Assembly: GCF_000406165.1 (NCBI RefSeq)
Contig: NZ_CM001977.1
Coordinates: 1,742,937-1,806,936 of the forward strand
Reading direction: 5' to 3'
From: Dickeya zeae NCPPB 2538
Lineage (GTDB): Bacteria > Pseudomonadota > Gammaproteobacteria > Enterobacterales > Enterobacteriaceae
Length of the DNA stretch: 64,000 nucleotides
This document shows, in pieces, positions 41,056 through 49,880 of the stretch. The notes below the pieces were generated by a model. That model did no database searches. It was not told the origin of the DNA and saw nothing but the letters and a program-made list of their open reading frames with translations. Numbering within the stretch: the first letter of the stretch is position 1; the number at the start of each line of letters is the position of its first letter. A program made the position numbers and the translations under genes.

Positions 41056-43062
41056 TTATATTCTGCCGTTATTAAGATCATCCTTTATTAACTTGGCTTC
41101 CCTTTCTCTTCTGGTTGGATATTTATCGTGGAAATTGTTTAGCTCTCTGACCAGCTCATCCCATTGTTGGTTTATTATAAATCCCCATGTTTTGGGCGTT
41201 TTTAGTTTTAAATTCCCATATTGATGTGCTAAGTCTAAAATCATTGTTCGTGTGTTTGCGGGTAATTGTGAGAATTTCACACCTTTACTTTCGTTGTCAA
41301 ACTCAGTTTCTAAAGACTTCAGTGATTTTTGAATATAAATATTTGATAGTATATTTATTTCATTTGAAGTTAATCTTAGTGGCATTTCTCGTATTTTCTG
41401 TAATGCACTTGTTTTCTTTAATTTCATGTAGGGTTTAAGCTTTTCTACAATGCTACTGGGTACACCATCGCGTATTAAATCTTTTGCTTCCCGCTGACCT
41501 AAGTCAATCCCCATTCCTATGGTTACTCCCGAATTTTCGACAGGAGTGCCATCTTTATTTAAAGGAACATACCCGTCAGTTCTCATACCTTCGGACTCCC
41601 TCAAGAAGGATATATCTATGTTGAATTCTTTAAGAAAGTCTTGATCCGATGATATCGGCTTATTTCCCGATTGATTAGAATTAGAAACAGTAGAGCGTGT
41701 TAATGGTACAGAAGGACTCACTGTTTGCTGAGCACGGCGAGCTACTGTTGCAGACGGTCGCGGCGTCTGCACTGCAGGGGGTGATACTGGTGCTGATGTA
41801 GATGACCGCGTAGCCTGAGTGACTGTTGCCGGAGGTGTCGATGCTGCTGTGTGGGAAGCCGGTTCGGTATTTTGAGATGCGTTAATCGCGTCAATTTGGG
41901 CCTGTGTAGTAACCATTCTATAAATGGTGTAGCCAGGCAATGCTACCCGGTAGTCAGGGCCGGGATAGAATCCTGATTGCGTGAAGTCAGAAATCCATTT
42001 GCTGCCGTCGTACATGGCGGCATGGCCAAATTTGTGCTCTTTTTTTATCCCGGCTTTTATATCCTGCTTAAACCCTTCCAGAATAACTACGTCACCGGGA
42101 AGAAGTTTGCTGCGGTCATATTCTCTGGATGGTCTTGGCATAGAAAATATAGGGGTAAAACCAGCGGCAATGAGTTTGGAACCAAGATCTTTCGCCGCAG
42201 GCGCTCTTTCTATTTTTGTTCCACCAGCCTGAATGGCATCTACAACGGCTCTGGCGCAATAACCTATAGATTCTTTTTTAGCTTTGCGTTGCAGCGAGCT
42301 TATGGTGGTAGCAGGGTTCCAGGTTACCGTTGCAATAGGTTTCGGCGTCAATGCTGTTGCATTATTTGATAATGCGGTAGCAGCAGTCGGTGTTGACGAA
42401 TCAGATGATGAGGTCGATGCGATGGAATTAATCTTAACGTCAACTTCGACCGGCTTAACGTCGACAGGCGCTGGTTTGGATTCAACGGCCTTACCTTTGG
42501 CTGCCTGTACCAAAGATGTCGATGCGGACGAGAGTAATCCCGGTACGGTACCTGCCAGGCGCGACAACGGTGCCGCCATGCCGGACATCAGCTTGCTTAG
42601 CTGGCTTCCCGCGGCGGCGTAATCAGGTGCAAATGGCGCAGTGGCCGGTTCTTGCGGTGCGGCCGGTTCGAAGGTGGGCGCAGCGGCAGTCGGTGCGGGC
42701 GTCGGCTGGCTGGGTGGGGTGGTATTGGTTGCAGCAGACTGTGTCGGTGTTTCCACTGGCGGCGTGGGCGTCTGTGGTGGGGAAAACTTCGGCAGCGGTG
42801 GAACCGTTGTCACCGGTGGCGTTGTAGGCGGTGTCGGTTGGCTGGCAGCGGCTGGCGTTGGTGATGGCCGTGCGGATTCCGGTGCGGATGATCGAATATT
42901 GTCTGGCCCGGTTGCTGGCAAAGTAGAATAACCAGACGCCGTATTATTGGCTTCTGAGTTATTTTGTTGTGACTGGGAGTTTATTTCCGTTTTCTTCGTA
43001 AACGACCGCGTTTTTTTTATCACGACGAAGAGTTGTTTCCGGGTGGTGTTATTCTTTTTCAT
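41056..43062 (-). CDS. multidomain peptidoglycan hydrolase: CHAP-like peptidase plus pesticin-like muramidase
   Basis: 668 residues with modular layout. Residues 1-30 are basic (MKKNNTTRKQLFVVIKKTRS) with no convincing Sec signal. Residues 50-150 are a Pro/Thr/Ala-rich, probably disordered region. Residues about 255-385 form a CHAP/NlpC-P60-like cysteine peptidase with candidate triad C269 (IGYCARAVVDA), H347 (KFGHAAMYDG) and D359 (KWISDF). A second Ser/Thr/Pro linker covers 395-465. Residues 475-668 are a pesticin-type T4-lysozyme-like muramidase: SEG (E491), SGVTIGMGIDLGQ (T514, D520). The spacings 23 and 6 equal those I recall for pesticin E178/T201/D207. The C-terminal part is distinctly AT-rich. 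No structural phage genes and no obvious adjacent immunity gene. It is best explained as an antibacterial effector, bacteriocin or specialised lysin; delivery route unknown. Confidence 0.8.
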   Translation of the reverse strand: MKKNNTTRKQLFVVIKKTRSFTKKTEINSQSQQNNSEANNTASGYSTLPATGPDNIRSSAPESARPSPTPAAASQPTPPTTPPVTTVPPLPKFSPPQTPTPPVETPTQSAATNTTPPSQPTPAPTAAAPTFEPAAPQEPATAPFAPDYAAAGSQLSKLMSGMAAPLSRLAGTVPGLLSSASTSLVQAAKGKAVESKPAPVDVKPVEVDVKINSIASTSSSDSSTPTAATALSNNATALTPKPIATVTWNPATTISSLQRKAKKESIGYCARAVVDAIQAGGTKIERAPAAKDLGSKLIAAGFTPIFSMPRPSREYDRSKLLPGDVVILEGFKQDIKAGIKKEHKFGHAAMYDGSKWISDFTQSGFYPGPDYRVALPGYTIYRMVTTQAQIDAINASQNTEPASHTAASTPPATVTQATRSSTSAPVSPPAVQTPRPSATVARRAQQTVSPSVPLTRSTVSNSNQSGNKPISSDQDFLKEFNIDISFLRESEGMRTDGYVPLNKDGTPVENSGVTIGMGIDLGQREAKDLIRDGVPSSIVEKLKPYMKLKKTSALQKIREMPLRLTSNEINILSNIYIQKSLKSLETEFDNESKGVKFSQLPANTRTMILDLAHQYGNLKLKTPKTWGFIINQQWDELVRELNNFHDKYPTRREREAKLIKDDLNNGRI

Positions 43063-43480
43063 AGGCGTTTAATAAGCGTATTAGCTGACGTCAATGATAA
43101 AAATTAACGCCAGCAGGATGAATGGGAAGCCGCTTCAGCGTTATTACTCACTGAGGTGGGTATATTTCAGCGTCATGAGAAGAACGATGGCGTTATATTA
43201 TCGTTTGTGGCTGAATACACTATTCAGGCGTGTTTGCTGGTGGCTCAGCAAACAGATAGGTGGGGTAGGGACTACAGGATGGCCTGTGCCGATACGGATA
43301 ATTATCCCCCGAGTTGCCCCTTTTTCCTCTCATCGCTGGATGAGAACACTGCTATCCTGTGGACAGGACCCGGTGCCTGCATGCGTTGTGCGACAGGCCA
43401 TGACAAGACACGGTATGGCCCTTGCCTGGGCTGAAACTGTTGGCGAAAAGAGAACAATACCCATAAAGAGAACAATACCC
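43063..43480. other. gene-free divergent region upstream of the lipoprotein gene
   Basis: 418 bases between the divergent CHAP-pesticin and lipoprotein genes. A frame is open from 43094 but has no ribosome site and a composition unlike the neighbours. TGACGTCA at 43086-43093 is an 8-base palindrome close to the start of the CHAP-pesticin gene. The 3' end carries the 18-base duplication listed separately. Confidence 0.5.
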
Positions 43481-43482
43481 AT
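43447..43482 (+). repeat. 18-bp perfect tandem duplication over a ribosome-binding site
   Basis: AAAGAGAACAATACCCAT occurs twice, at 43447-43464 and 43465-43482. The second copy is followed by G, so its last bases form the ATG start at 43481; the first copy reads ATA there and cannot start translation. Confidence 0.9.
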
Positions 43483-43978
43483 GAAGAAACTGCTTCTGGC
43501 CGTAGCGGTCACGGCGATGTTGTCAGGATGCTCCGTATTCCGTACCAAGACAACGAGCCTGAACAGTACATTTATCTCGCCGTATTACTTTACCTATGAC
43601 ACAAGCCACGTACTGAAGGGCCAGACTAACTGGGTGGATTATGTCTATCTGACCGGTAACCCGGCACGTTGGGATGAAATTCGCGGTACATACAAAGCCG
43701 CATTGCCGAAAATTACCCTTAACTATCGGGTGGAACCTGCTGATGGTGGATATCGGATCACCTATAACGGGATGGTGAATTACCTGCTGTCGGCGCGACA
43801 TGGCGTTGAGAATGGCAAAGACATGATTGAAGGCGAGAGCGTACGGCAGTTCCTCATCCCACAACGTAGCGCCGTGGTGGTCAAAGATAAAAAGGCGATG
43901 CTGACGCTGACCGATGACATCAAGGTGGAAGTGTCGCTGGCAGAAAAAGTCGAGATGCATTCCATTGAGGATCGTTAA
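43481..43978 (+). CDS. hypothetical lipoprotein
   Basis: 165 residues from the ATG at 43481. A signal peptide with lipobox (AMLSGC) anchors Cys18 or nearby; the mature part is soluble and rich in beta-type segments (ITLNYRVEPADGGYRITYNG). The family is not recognised. An intrinsic terminator follows at 44053. It is divergent from the CHAP-pesticin gene; it could protect the periplasm from that enzyme, but its composition is like the core genome, so it may be an ordinary envelope protein. Confidence 0.8.
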   Translation: MKKLLLAVAVTAMLSGCSVFRTKTTSLNSTFISPYYFTYDTSHVLKGQTNWVDYVYLTGNPARWDEIRGTYKAALPKITLNYRVEPADGGYRITYNGMVNYLLSARHGVENGKDMIEGESVRQFLIPQRSAVVVKDKKAMLTLTDDIKVEVSLAEKVEMHSIEDR

Positions 43979-44052
43979 CCCGTGAACGAGGGTAACGGCA
44001 TGGTGTCGTTACCTCATCATGGCTCGATTTACCATTATGGCTTTCCTGACCA

Positions 44053-44078
44053 AACCGGCGTCCTTGCCGGTTTTTTTA
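44053..44078 (+). terminator. intrinsic terminator of the lipoprotein gene
   Basis: AACCGGC (44053-44059), loop GTCCTT, GCCGGTT (44066-44072), followed by further T residues. Confidence 0.88.
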
Positions 44079-44118
44079 TTACTGAGTACCGATGATGTCT
44101 GATGACAACAACGTTGAC

Positions 44119-46143
44119 TCAGAAGCTTTCCCAGTCCTGCTGGTTCTGGCGACGGTTGTGGTTTAACGACAGTGTGGCCTGGCTTAATGTGGCCTGGCTC
44201 GATATGGATAACGGATTGCGGGTGCTGGCAGTCAACGTGGTACGGGGCAATAACGGCTGTCTATCTAACTGTTTATTATCTAACCGTCGATTCTCTAACC
44301 GTTGATTATCCTGCGTTAGCCGGAAATGGCTCACCAGTGTTTCCAACTGTACGGATTGTTCCTCCAGCGAGCTGGCGGAGGACGCGGATGCCGTGACTAG
44401 CGAGGCGTTTTGTTGGGTGGTGGCATCCAGTTCACTTACGGCGCTGGCGATCTGCTCGATTCCACGGCGCTGTTCATCCGACGCGGCGGCGATGTCACTG
44501 ATAATATCGTTGACGCGGGAAACCGAGCGCAGGATTTTTTGCATCGCGTCACCGGCTTCTGAGGCCAGCATAGAGCCGGTATCAATACGACTCACCGATT
44601 CGGCGATCAGATCCGCGATTTCACGTGCGGCCTGGGCGCTGCGTTGTGCCAGATTGCGCACTTCGCCAGCGACGACGGCGAAACCGCGCCCTTGTTCTCC
44701 GGCACGTGCGGCTTCCACGGCGGCGTTAAGCGCCAGAATATTCGTCTGGAAGGCGATGCTGTTGATGACGTCGGTAATATCGGCGATTTTTTTCGAACTG
44801 ACGGCGATGTCATTCATGGTATTGACCACGTTTTGTACCACGTCACCACCGGTTTGAGCATCTTTTGAGGCTTCTGCCGCAATCTGGCTGGCGTGACGCG
44901 CGTTGTCGGCGTTGTTTTTCACCGTTGAGGTCAGCTGTTCCATGCTGGCGGCGGTCTGGACGACAGCGGCGGATTGTTGCTCGGTACGGGACGACAGTTC
45001 ATGGTTGCCGTGGGCGATTTGCGCAGCAGACGCCGCTACGTTGCTCACGCTATCACGGATGTTGCCGATCATCTGACGCAACCGTTCGGTCATCCCGGCC
45101 ATGGCGGTGGTCAACTGGCCCAGCTCATCATGACGCGTGGTGTCGATGCTGGCGGTCAGGTCGCCGCTGGCGATGCGTTCCGCCAGCGCCAGATTGTGGG
45201 ACACCGGCCGGGTAATCTGGCGGGTGATGTAACGTGACACCAGTAGGCCGAATACCAGAGCAAGCAGGACGAAGGCCGCCGTACCGGTGATGGCGTTGTT
45301 GGTCAGCGTGGTGTTGATCTCATTCAGGCGCTTGATGACCTCTTTGGCGATATTGCTGACGTTATCGCCGTCGGTTTTCACTGCGGCTTCCGCGTTCGAC
45401 AACGTCTGGTACGCTGTCAGGTCATTTTCCGCCGAGGCTTTCAGGTTAACGGCATTTTCCCAGAACGCATCCAGCGTGGCTTTCTTGTCGGCAGGAAATT
45501 GTGTGGCAAGGTCACGATAGCTTTTCTCGATATCGCCAAAACGGCTTTGCAGTGTATTTAGCGCAGCGGGCGTATGTGCAATCACTACCGCATCGGCCGT
45601 TGCTTTGAAAGACGCGACTGCCAGTATGAAATCTATGGCTTTTTCCCGGTCGTTATCGGATGGGAATGCGATGGTTGCCAGACTACTGCGAAAGCGGGAG
45701 AGAGCGGCATCGACTGAAATGCTGTTAAACCGGGCGTAGGCGTCACCAAGCGCCTGTTTGGCGCGAGCCATTTCACTGATGGATTGCTGCAAGGCAATCT
45801 GGTGTTTCTGCATCTGGGCCAGCGGCTCCCTGAACTCGCTTTCACGGTATAACTGGCTACCCTGTTCAAGGTTTTTAGCCAGGTCATTGTTATAGCTGAC
45901 CATGGTGTCGTAAGGCTCATTGTCATTGCTGACGAAATACTTTGTTCTGGCAATTTTGACCTGAAAAATATCCATGATGACGGTATGCATCAGGTCGTTT
46001 TTGCTGTCGTACGCTTTGATGGTTGAAAAACGGTAAATACTCAGTGCTGAGGACAGAACCACTAAAAATAAAATGATGGCAAAACCCAGATACAGCTTGG
46101 TTGAGACATGCATGTCAAAAAAACGTTTTCTCACAGGTGCCAT
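44119..46143 (-). CDS. methyl-accepting chemotaxis protein with HBM-type sensor and C-terminal CheR tether
   Basis: 674 residues. TM1 at about 17-37, a periplasmic all-helical domain of about 240 residues (helical bimodular type), TM2 at about 286-306, HAMP, and a methyl-accepting domain with the hairpin tip FQTNILALNAAVEAARAGEQGRGFAVVAGEVRNLAQRSA. After it comes a repetitive low-complexity linker (NQRLENRRLDNKQL, QATLSQATL) ending in DWESF, a xWxxF pentapeptide that tethers CheR/CheB. HBM receptors sense organic acids or similar ligands. GGGAG precedes the start and a sigma28 promoter lies upstream. Confidence 0.93.
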   Translation of the reverse strand: MAPVRKRFFDMHVSTKLYLGFAIILFLVVLSSALSIYRFSTIKAYDSKNDLMHTVIMDIFQVKIARTKYFVSNDNEPYDTMVSYNNDLAKNLEQGSQLYRESEFREPLAQMQKHQIALQQSISEMARAKQALGDAYARFNSISVDAALSRFRSSLATIAFPSDNDREKAIDFILAVASFKATADAVVIAHTPAALNTLQSRFGDIEKSYRDLATQFPADKKATLDAFWENAVNLKASAENDLTAYQTLSNAEAAVKTDGDNVSNIAKEVIKRLNEINTTLTNNAITGTAAFVLLALVFGLLVSRYITRQITRPVSHNLALAERIASGDLTASIDTTRHDELGQLTTAMAGMTERLRQMIGNIRDSVSNVAASAAQIAHGNHELSSRTEQQSAAVVQTAASMEQLTSTVKNNADNARHASQIAAEASKDAQTGGDVVQNVVNTMNDIAVSSKKIADITDVINSIAFQTNILALNAAVEAARAGEQGRGFAVVAGEVRNLAQRSAQAAREIADLIAESVSRIDTGSMLASEAGDAMQKILRSVSRVNDIISDIAAASDEQRRGIEQIASAVSELDATTQQNASLVTASASSASSLEEQSVQLETLVSHFRLTQDNQRLENRRLDNKQLDRQPLLPRTTLTASTRNPLSISSQATLSQATLSLNHNRRQNQQDWESF

Positions 46144-46191
46144 TATCTACTCCCGTTGGCAATTAGGCTGATTGATTACCAGCCTAACCAT

Positions 46192-46218
46192 TAATCGACC
46201 AACGAATGGCTGTCTTTA
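46192..46218 (-). promoter_or_regulatory. sigma28 (FliA) promoter of the chemoreceptor gene
   Basis: On the minus strand TAAAGACA, 11 bases, then GTCGATTA fits the flagellar consensus TAAAGTTT-N11-GCCGATAA with exact spacing. It lies about 50 bases upstream of the start at 46143. It falls in the 300-base gap 46144-46443, whose other side holds the unresolved promoter of the DUF333 gene. Confidence 0.75.
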
Positions 46219-46443
46219 GTCGCTGAAAAATAAGGACATATAATTTATCCCCCTGACAATAATTGTATTTGTTACTTACCGTGAGTAAAAACATGAGAGG
46301 TAAAAATGGGGCTAAACGGTGATTTTTTACGCCACAAAAAGCGCTCGAAAAGAGAAGTAAATAGGACTATGCCGCATTCCGCTATTTAGCGATAAAATGG
46401 ACCGATTGCTTCTCACATCCATGATATAGGAGTCGACAAGAAT

Positions 46444-46734
46444 ATGATGATGCCGCAATGGCTGGTGGCGGGCACGGCGCTGATGCTGGTGGTCTGTAGT
46501 AGCGGATGTAGTAGCGGACAAGCTGAATCGGCGCAAATGCAAGAGTCGGTCGCGCCGCAACGGGCTGCCTGGCAAGGGCAGGAAACCCCGGCTGCGGTGA
46601 ACTGTACGCTGGCCGGTGGGCGTATGGGCGTTTCACGCCAGTTGAGTGGGGCCAGCATCGGTACGTGCCTGTTGGCGAATGGCAAGCGCTGCGACGAAAC
46701 CTCATTGATGAACGGTCATTGCCCGGCTGGGTGA
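46444..46734 (+). CDS. ydbJ: DUF333 domain-containing lipoprotein (YdbJ-like)
   Basis: 96 residues. The signal peptide carries a lipobox ending VCSSGC. The C-terminal half is a DUF333 module with paired cysteines (NCTLAGGRMG, GTCLLANGKRCDE, NGHCP). E. coli ydbJ, also DUF333, lies close to ldhA-hslJ, so the neighbour ldhA supports the name. Its function is unknown. hslJ is not present between it and ldhA here. Confidence 0.8.
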   Translation: MMMPQWLVAGTALMLVVCSSGCSSGQAESAQMQESVAPQRAAWQGQETPAAVNCTLAGGRMGVSRQLSGASIGTCLLANGKRCDETSLMNGHCPAG

Positions 46735-46778
46735 TCCCAGCGGGTCATTCGGCAGGTAAGCAGTAAGAGGTAAGCAAA

Positions 46779-46799
46779 CCGGCGGCATGACGCCACCGG
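46779..46799. terminator. stem-loop between convergent ydbJ and ldhA
   Basis: CCGGCGGC (46779-46786) and GCCACCGG (46792-46799) pair with one internal mismatch around ATGAC, just past the ldhA stop and serving either gene. Confidence 0.5.
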
Positions 46800-46807
46800 C
46801 AGTGTGA

Positions 46808-47800
46808 TCACGGATTGACCTGGTTGGGGCAGGGTACGCCTTCGCTAAGCTGTTGGATGTTGTGCAAAGTGGTGTCGGCGATGCTGGTCAGCGCTTCTTC
46901 GGTCAAAAAGGCCTGATGGCCGGTAAACAGCACGTTGTGACAGGCCGAAAGCCGACGGAATACGTCGTCCTGAATCACGTCGTTGGATTTGTCGGTAAAA
47001 AACAAGTCTCGTTCGTTTTCATACACATCCATGCCGAGTGAGCCGATTTTTTGCTGCTTGAGCGCGTCGATGGCGGCCTGAGAGTCAATCAATCCGCCCC
47101 GGCTGGTGTTGATGATCATCACGCCATTTTTCATGCGTGCAAACGCATTCTGGTCAAGCAGATGATGGTTTTCTGGTGTCAGCGGGCAGTGCAGTGAAAT
47201 CACGTCTGAGCGGGCATACAGAGTATCGAGGTCGACATACTCTGCGCCCAGTTCCAGTGCGAGTGGATTCGGGTAAGGGTCGTGCGCCAGCAGCGTCATG
47301 CCGAATCCTTTAAGGATACGCAGGGTGGCGATACCAATTTTTCCGGTGCCGATAATCCCCGCCGTACGCTGGTACATGTTGAACCCAATCAACCCTTCCA
47401 GTGAGAAATTGGCATCGCGAGTGCGCTGATACGCGCGATGAATGCGGCGGTTGAGGCTCATCATCATGCCTACCGCATGCTCTGCTACCGCTTCCGGTGA
47501 GTAGGCCGGTACACGCACCACCCGGATCCCCAGTTCGCGGGCCGCGTCCAGGTCGACGTTATTAAAACCGGCGCAGCGTAACGCCAGGATGTTGATGCCG
47601 TTATTCGCCAGTTCTGTCAGCACCTCACGCCCGGCTTCATCGTTGACGAAGATACAAACCGCGTCGCAGCCCGCGGCCATTTTGACGGTGCGCGGGCTCA
47701 GCATAAAATCGAAAAACTCCAACTCATACCCGAACTGTTGGTTTACCTGTTCCAGGTATTTGCGGTCATATTGTTTGGTGCTGTAAATCGCCAGCTTCAT
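46808..47800 (-). CDS. ldhA: D-lactate dehydrogenase (fermentative, NADH)
   Basis: 330 residues from the ATG at 47800 (GGAGATCATC upstream); the open frame extends to 47875. D-isomer 2-hydroxyacid dehydrogenase with the NADH motif GTGKIG (residues 152-157), catalytic Arg in NTSRGGLID, Glu in MDVYENERD and His in FTGHQAFLT. It reduces pyruvate to D-lactate in fermentation. Convergent with ydbJ; downstream of aer on the same strand but separately transcribed. Confidence 0.96.
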   Translation of the reverse strand: MKLAIYSTKQYDRKYLEQVNQQFGYELEFFDFMLSPRTVKMAAGCDAVCIFVNDEAGREVLTELANNGINILALRCAGFNNVDLDAARELGIRVVRVPAYSPEAVAEHAVGMMMSLNRRIHRAYQRTRDANFSLEGLIGFNMYQRTAGIIGTGKIGIATLRILKGFGMTLLAHDPYPNPLALELGAEYVDLDTLYARSDVISLHCPLTPENHHLLDQNAFARMKNGVMIINTSRGGLIDSQAAIDALKQQKIGSLGMDVYENERDLFFTDKSNDVIQDDVFRRLSACHNVLFTGHQAFLTEEALTSIADTTLHNIQQLSEGVPCPNQVNP

Positions 47801-47973
47801 GATGATCTCTCCACAGGGTATTGTCGGTTGCGCATCTGTTATAGGTGGTGTTATCACCTGCCGTGATGATGGCAACCAGAATAAGTTAGCAGAAAATCAT
47901 AAACAGACAAACCGTTACCCTTATCATGGTAACGGGATGAAAACGTCAGGGTGGCGGTACGGTTGACAGCAAC

Positions 47974-47999
47974 AAAAAGGGAGGGGGATTTCCCCCTCC
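47974..47999 (-). terminator. intrinsic terminator of the Aer-type receptor gene
   Basis: GGAGGGGG (47980-47987), loop ATTT, CCCCCTCC (47992-47999). On the minus strand the stem is followed by TTTTTG, 22 bases after the stop. Confidence 0.88.
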
Positions 48000-48021
48000 G
48001 TGATGACCAGGATGATGTGAC

Positions 48022-49575
48022 TTACTTCGAGGCACCGAATACCGAGATGGCTTGCGCCATGCTGGCGATCTGCTGCTGCAGGTGCCCGGTGGCGGAGTTG
48101 GACTGACTCGCCAGTGCGGTGTTCTGATGGGTCAGCTCGTCGATGCGGTTGACCGCGTCATTGATCTGCTGCAGCCCCTGCGACTGTTCTTTGGTGGCCA
48201 GGCTGATGTCGTTCATCAAGTGCGTCACTTCCTGCACTTTGACCAAAATGTTGTTCATCGAGCGGTTGGTATGAGCCACTTGCTGGTCGCCAGCGCGGAT
48301 GCTGGAGAGCGTATTGTCGATCAATGCCGCGATGTCCTTGGCGGAGGAGGCGCTGCGCTGCGCCAGCGAACGGACCTCACTGGCGACCACCGCGAAACTC
48401 TTACCTTGCTCCCCGGCATGAGCAGCTTCGACGGCAGCGTTGACCGCCAGAATATTGGTCTGGAATGCCAGATTATCCAACACGCTGATGATATCGGTGA
48501 TGCGTTCGCTGGCGCGGGTGATCGCATCCATCGTACTGGCAACCTCCGAAACGGCTTGCTCGCCGACATTGACGACCTGGTTGACGTCCTGCGCATATTG
48601 CGAAGCGCGTAGCGAGGCGTCGGCGTTACTCTTGATGGTCGCGGTAAGCTGCTCGACCGAGGCGGCGGTTTGTTGCAGGCTCTCTTCGGTTTTCTCGCAG
48701 CACTCGGCCAGAATGTGATTCCCCTGGGCGATTTCACTACACGCGGTTTTGAGTTCATGCAGGTTGACGTTGACGTCATCGACAAAGGTGCGGAAGTTCA
48801 TGCCGGATTGATTGACGGCGCGCATCAGCATGCCTATCTCATCGGCGCGATTAAGCTGGGTCAGGCTGTTGGCCTGGCCGGACGCAGAACGCATCGCTTG
48901 CTCGAGGATCAGTTCCGTCGGTTTGGCGATATGTTGCACCAGCAGCTCGCAGAACAGGCTGGCACAGGCGATCAAGGCGGCAAACACACCCCATACCAGC
49001 GCTGTTTTTGGCAGCAGTGCGAACGCGATAGCCAGCGGCATCAGCCCCAGCAGCCCAAAATAGCTGCGAATGCGCCAGCGCAGTGGCATGGTTTTGAACA
49101 TGCTCAACCATTTCAGCGGACCGGTATACACCACCAAACCGTGATGGAAAGTGCGGTTTTTCAGGGTTCCCTGATTCACCTGAGCATAGAGTGCTTCCGC
49201 CTGGCTGATTTCGTCTGTGGTGGCGGCGGTGCGTACCGACATATAACCGACCAGCTTGCCATCGCGCTTTAGCGGCGTCGTGCTGGAACGAACCCAATAG
49301 TGATCACCGTTCTTACGACGGTTTTTGACCACACCAGTCCAGATTTTTCCGGCTTTTAGCGTATTCCACATGTCCGCGAAGGCCGACGGTGGCATATCCG
49401 GATGGCGGATAATATTATGCGGTTGCTCCATCAGTTCTTCCGGCTCATAGCCGCTGACGTTGATGAAGTCGGCGTTGGCGTAGGTGATGAGGCTGTCAGG
49501 GGTGGTGACCGACATCAGTTTAGTATTGGCATCCAGCGGATACTGACGTTGGCTTACCGGGTAATTTTTACGCAT
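48022..49575 (-). CDS. aer: aerotaxis receptor Aer (PAS-MCP)
   Basis: 517 residues. The N-terminal PAS domain binds FAD in Aer proteins (DSLITYANADFINVSGYEPE, then WTGVVKNRRKNGDHYWV). A central hydrophobic hairpin (about 178-220), a HAMP-like region and the signalling domain (FQTNILAVNAAVEAAHAGEQGKSFAVVASEVRSLAQRSA) follow. There is no periplasmic ligand domain, as expected for a redox and energy sensor. AAGGGA precedes the ATG. No C-terminal CheR pentapeptide. Confidence 0.9.
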   Translation of the reverse strand: MRKNYPVSQRQYPLDANTKLMSVTTPDSLITYANADFINVSGYEPEELMEQPHNIIRHPDMPPSAFADMWNTLKAGKIWTGVVKNRRKNGDHYWVRSSTTPLKRDGKLVGYMSVRTAATTDEISQAEALYAQVNQGTLKNRTFHHGLVVYTGPLKWLSMFKTMPLRWRIRSYFGLLGLMPLAIAFALLPKTALVWGVFAALIACASLFCELLVQHIAKPTELILEQAMRSASGQANSLTQLNRADEIGMLMRAVNQSGMNFRTFVDDVNVNLHELKTACSEIAQGNHILAECCEKTEESLQQTAASVEQLTATIKSNADASLRASQYAQDVNQVVNVGEQAVSEVASTMDAITRASERITDIISVLDNLAFQTNILAVNAAVEAAHAGEQGKSFAVVASEVRSLAQRSASSAKDIAALIDNTLSSIRAGDQQVAHTNRSMNNILVKVQEVTHLMNDISLATKEQSQGLQQINDAVNRIDELTHQNTALASQSNSATGHLQQQIASMAQAISVFGASK

Positions 49576-49880
49576 GAAGCATCCCTTTTTGCGATATTGA
49601 AGGGTAAAGCGAGTCCATATTGTCTAAATAAGCAACAATGCTAATGAATCGATAATACAGGCAGAAGCGCGGTGTATGGGCGTTGCCACCGTGCCTGCCA
49701 TCAAGGCAGCGCGTAGTCAGAGACTGTGCTTATGTAAAAATTTTATCACGATCAGGTAATTGAGATGTACGGATTTTGCTGGGTAATGTGAACTGAATGG
49801 TGACATTTAGCGCATTAATCGTAACAATTCGCACTGAATGATAAAAATGATGATAGCGAGAACACCCTGAAACATAATCC
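49576..49880. other. divergent non-coding region between aer and ydbH
   Basis: 305 bases without a gene. AT-rich near 49735-49870 (promoter side of ydbH). A short CTGCC-ATCAA-GGCAG hairpin sits near 49697-49711. No sigma28 site of the quality seen for the other receptor was found. Confidence 0.5.

Noticed and set aside
42641..42931. Glycine/valine-rich plus-strand frame opposite the CHAP-pesticin gene
   Set aside because: Direct consequence of the Pro/Thr-rich linker codons on the other strand.
43094..43480. N-terminal extension of the lipoprotein frame
   Set aside because: The extension lacks a ribosome site and would bury the obvious signal peptide and lipobox starting at 43481.
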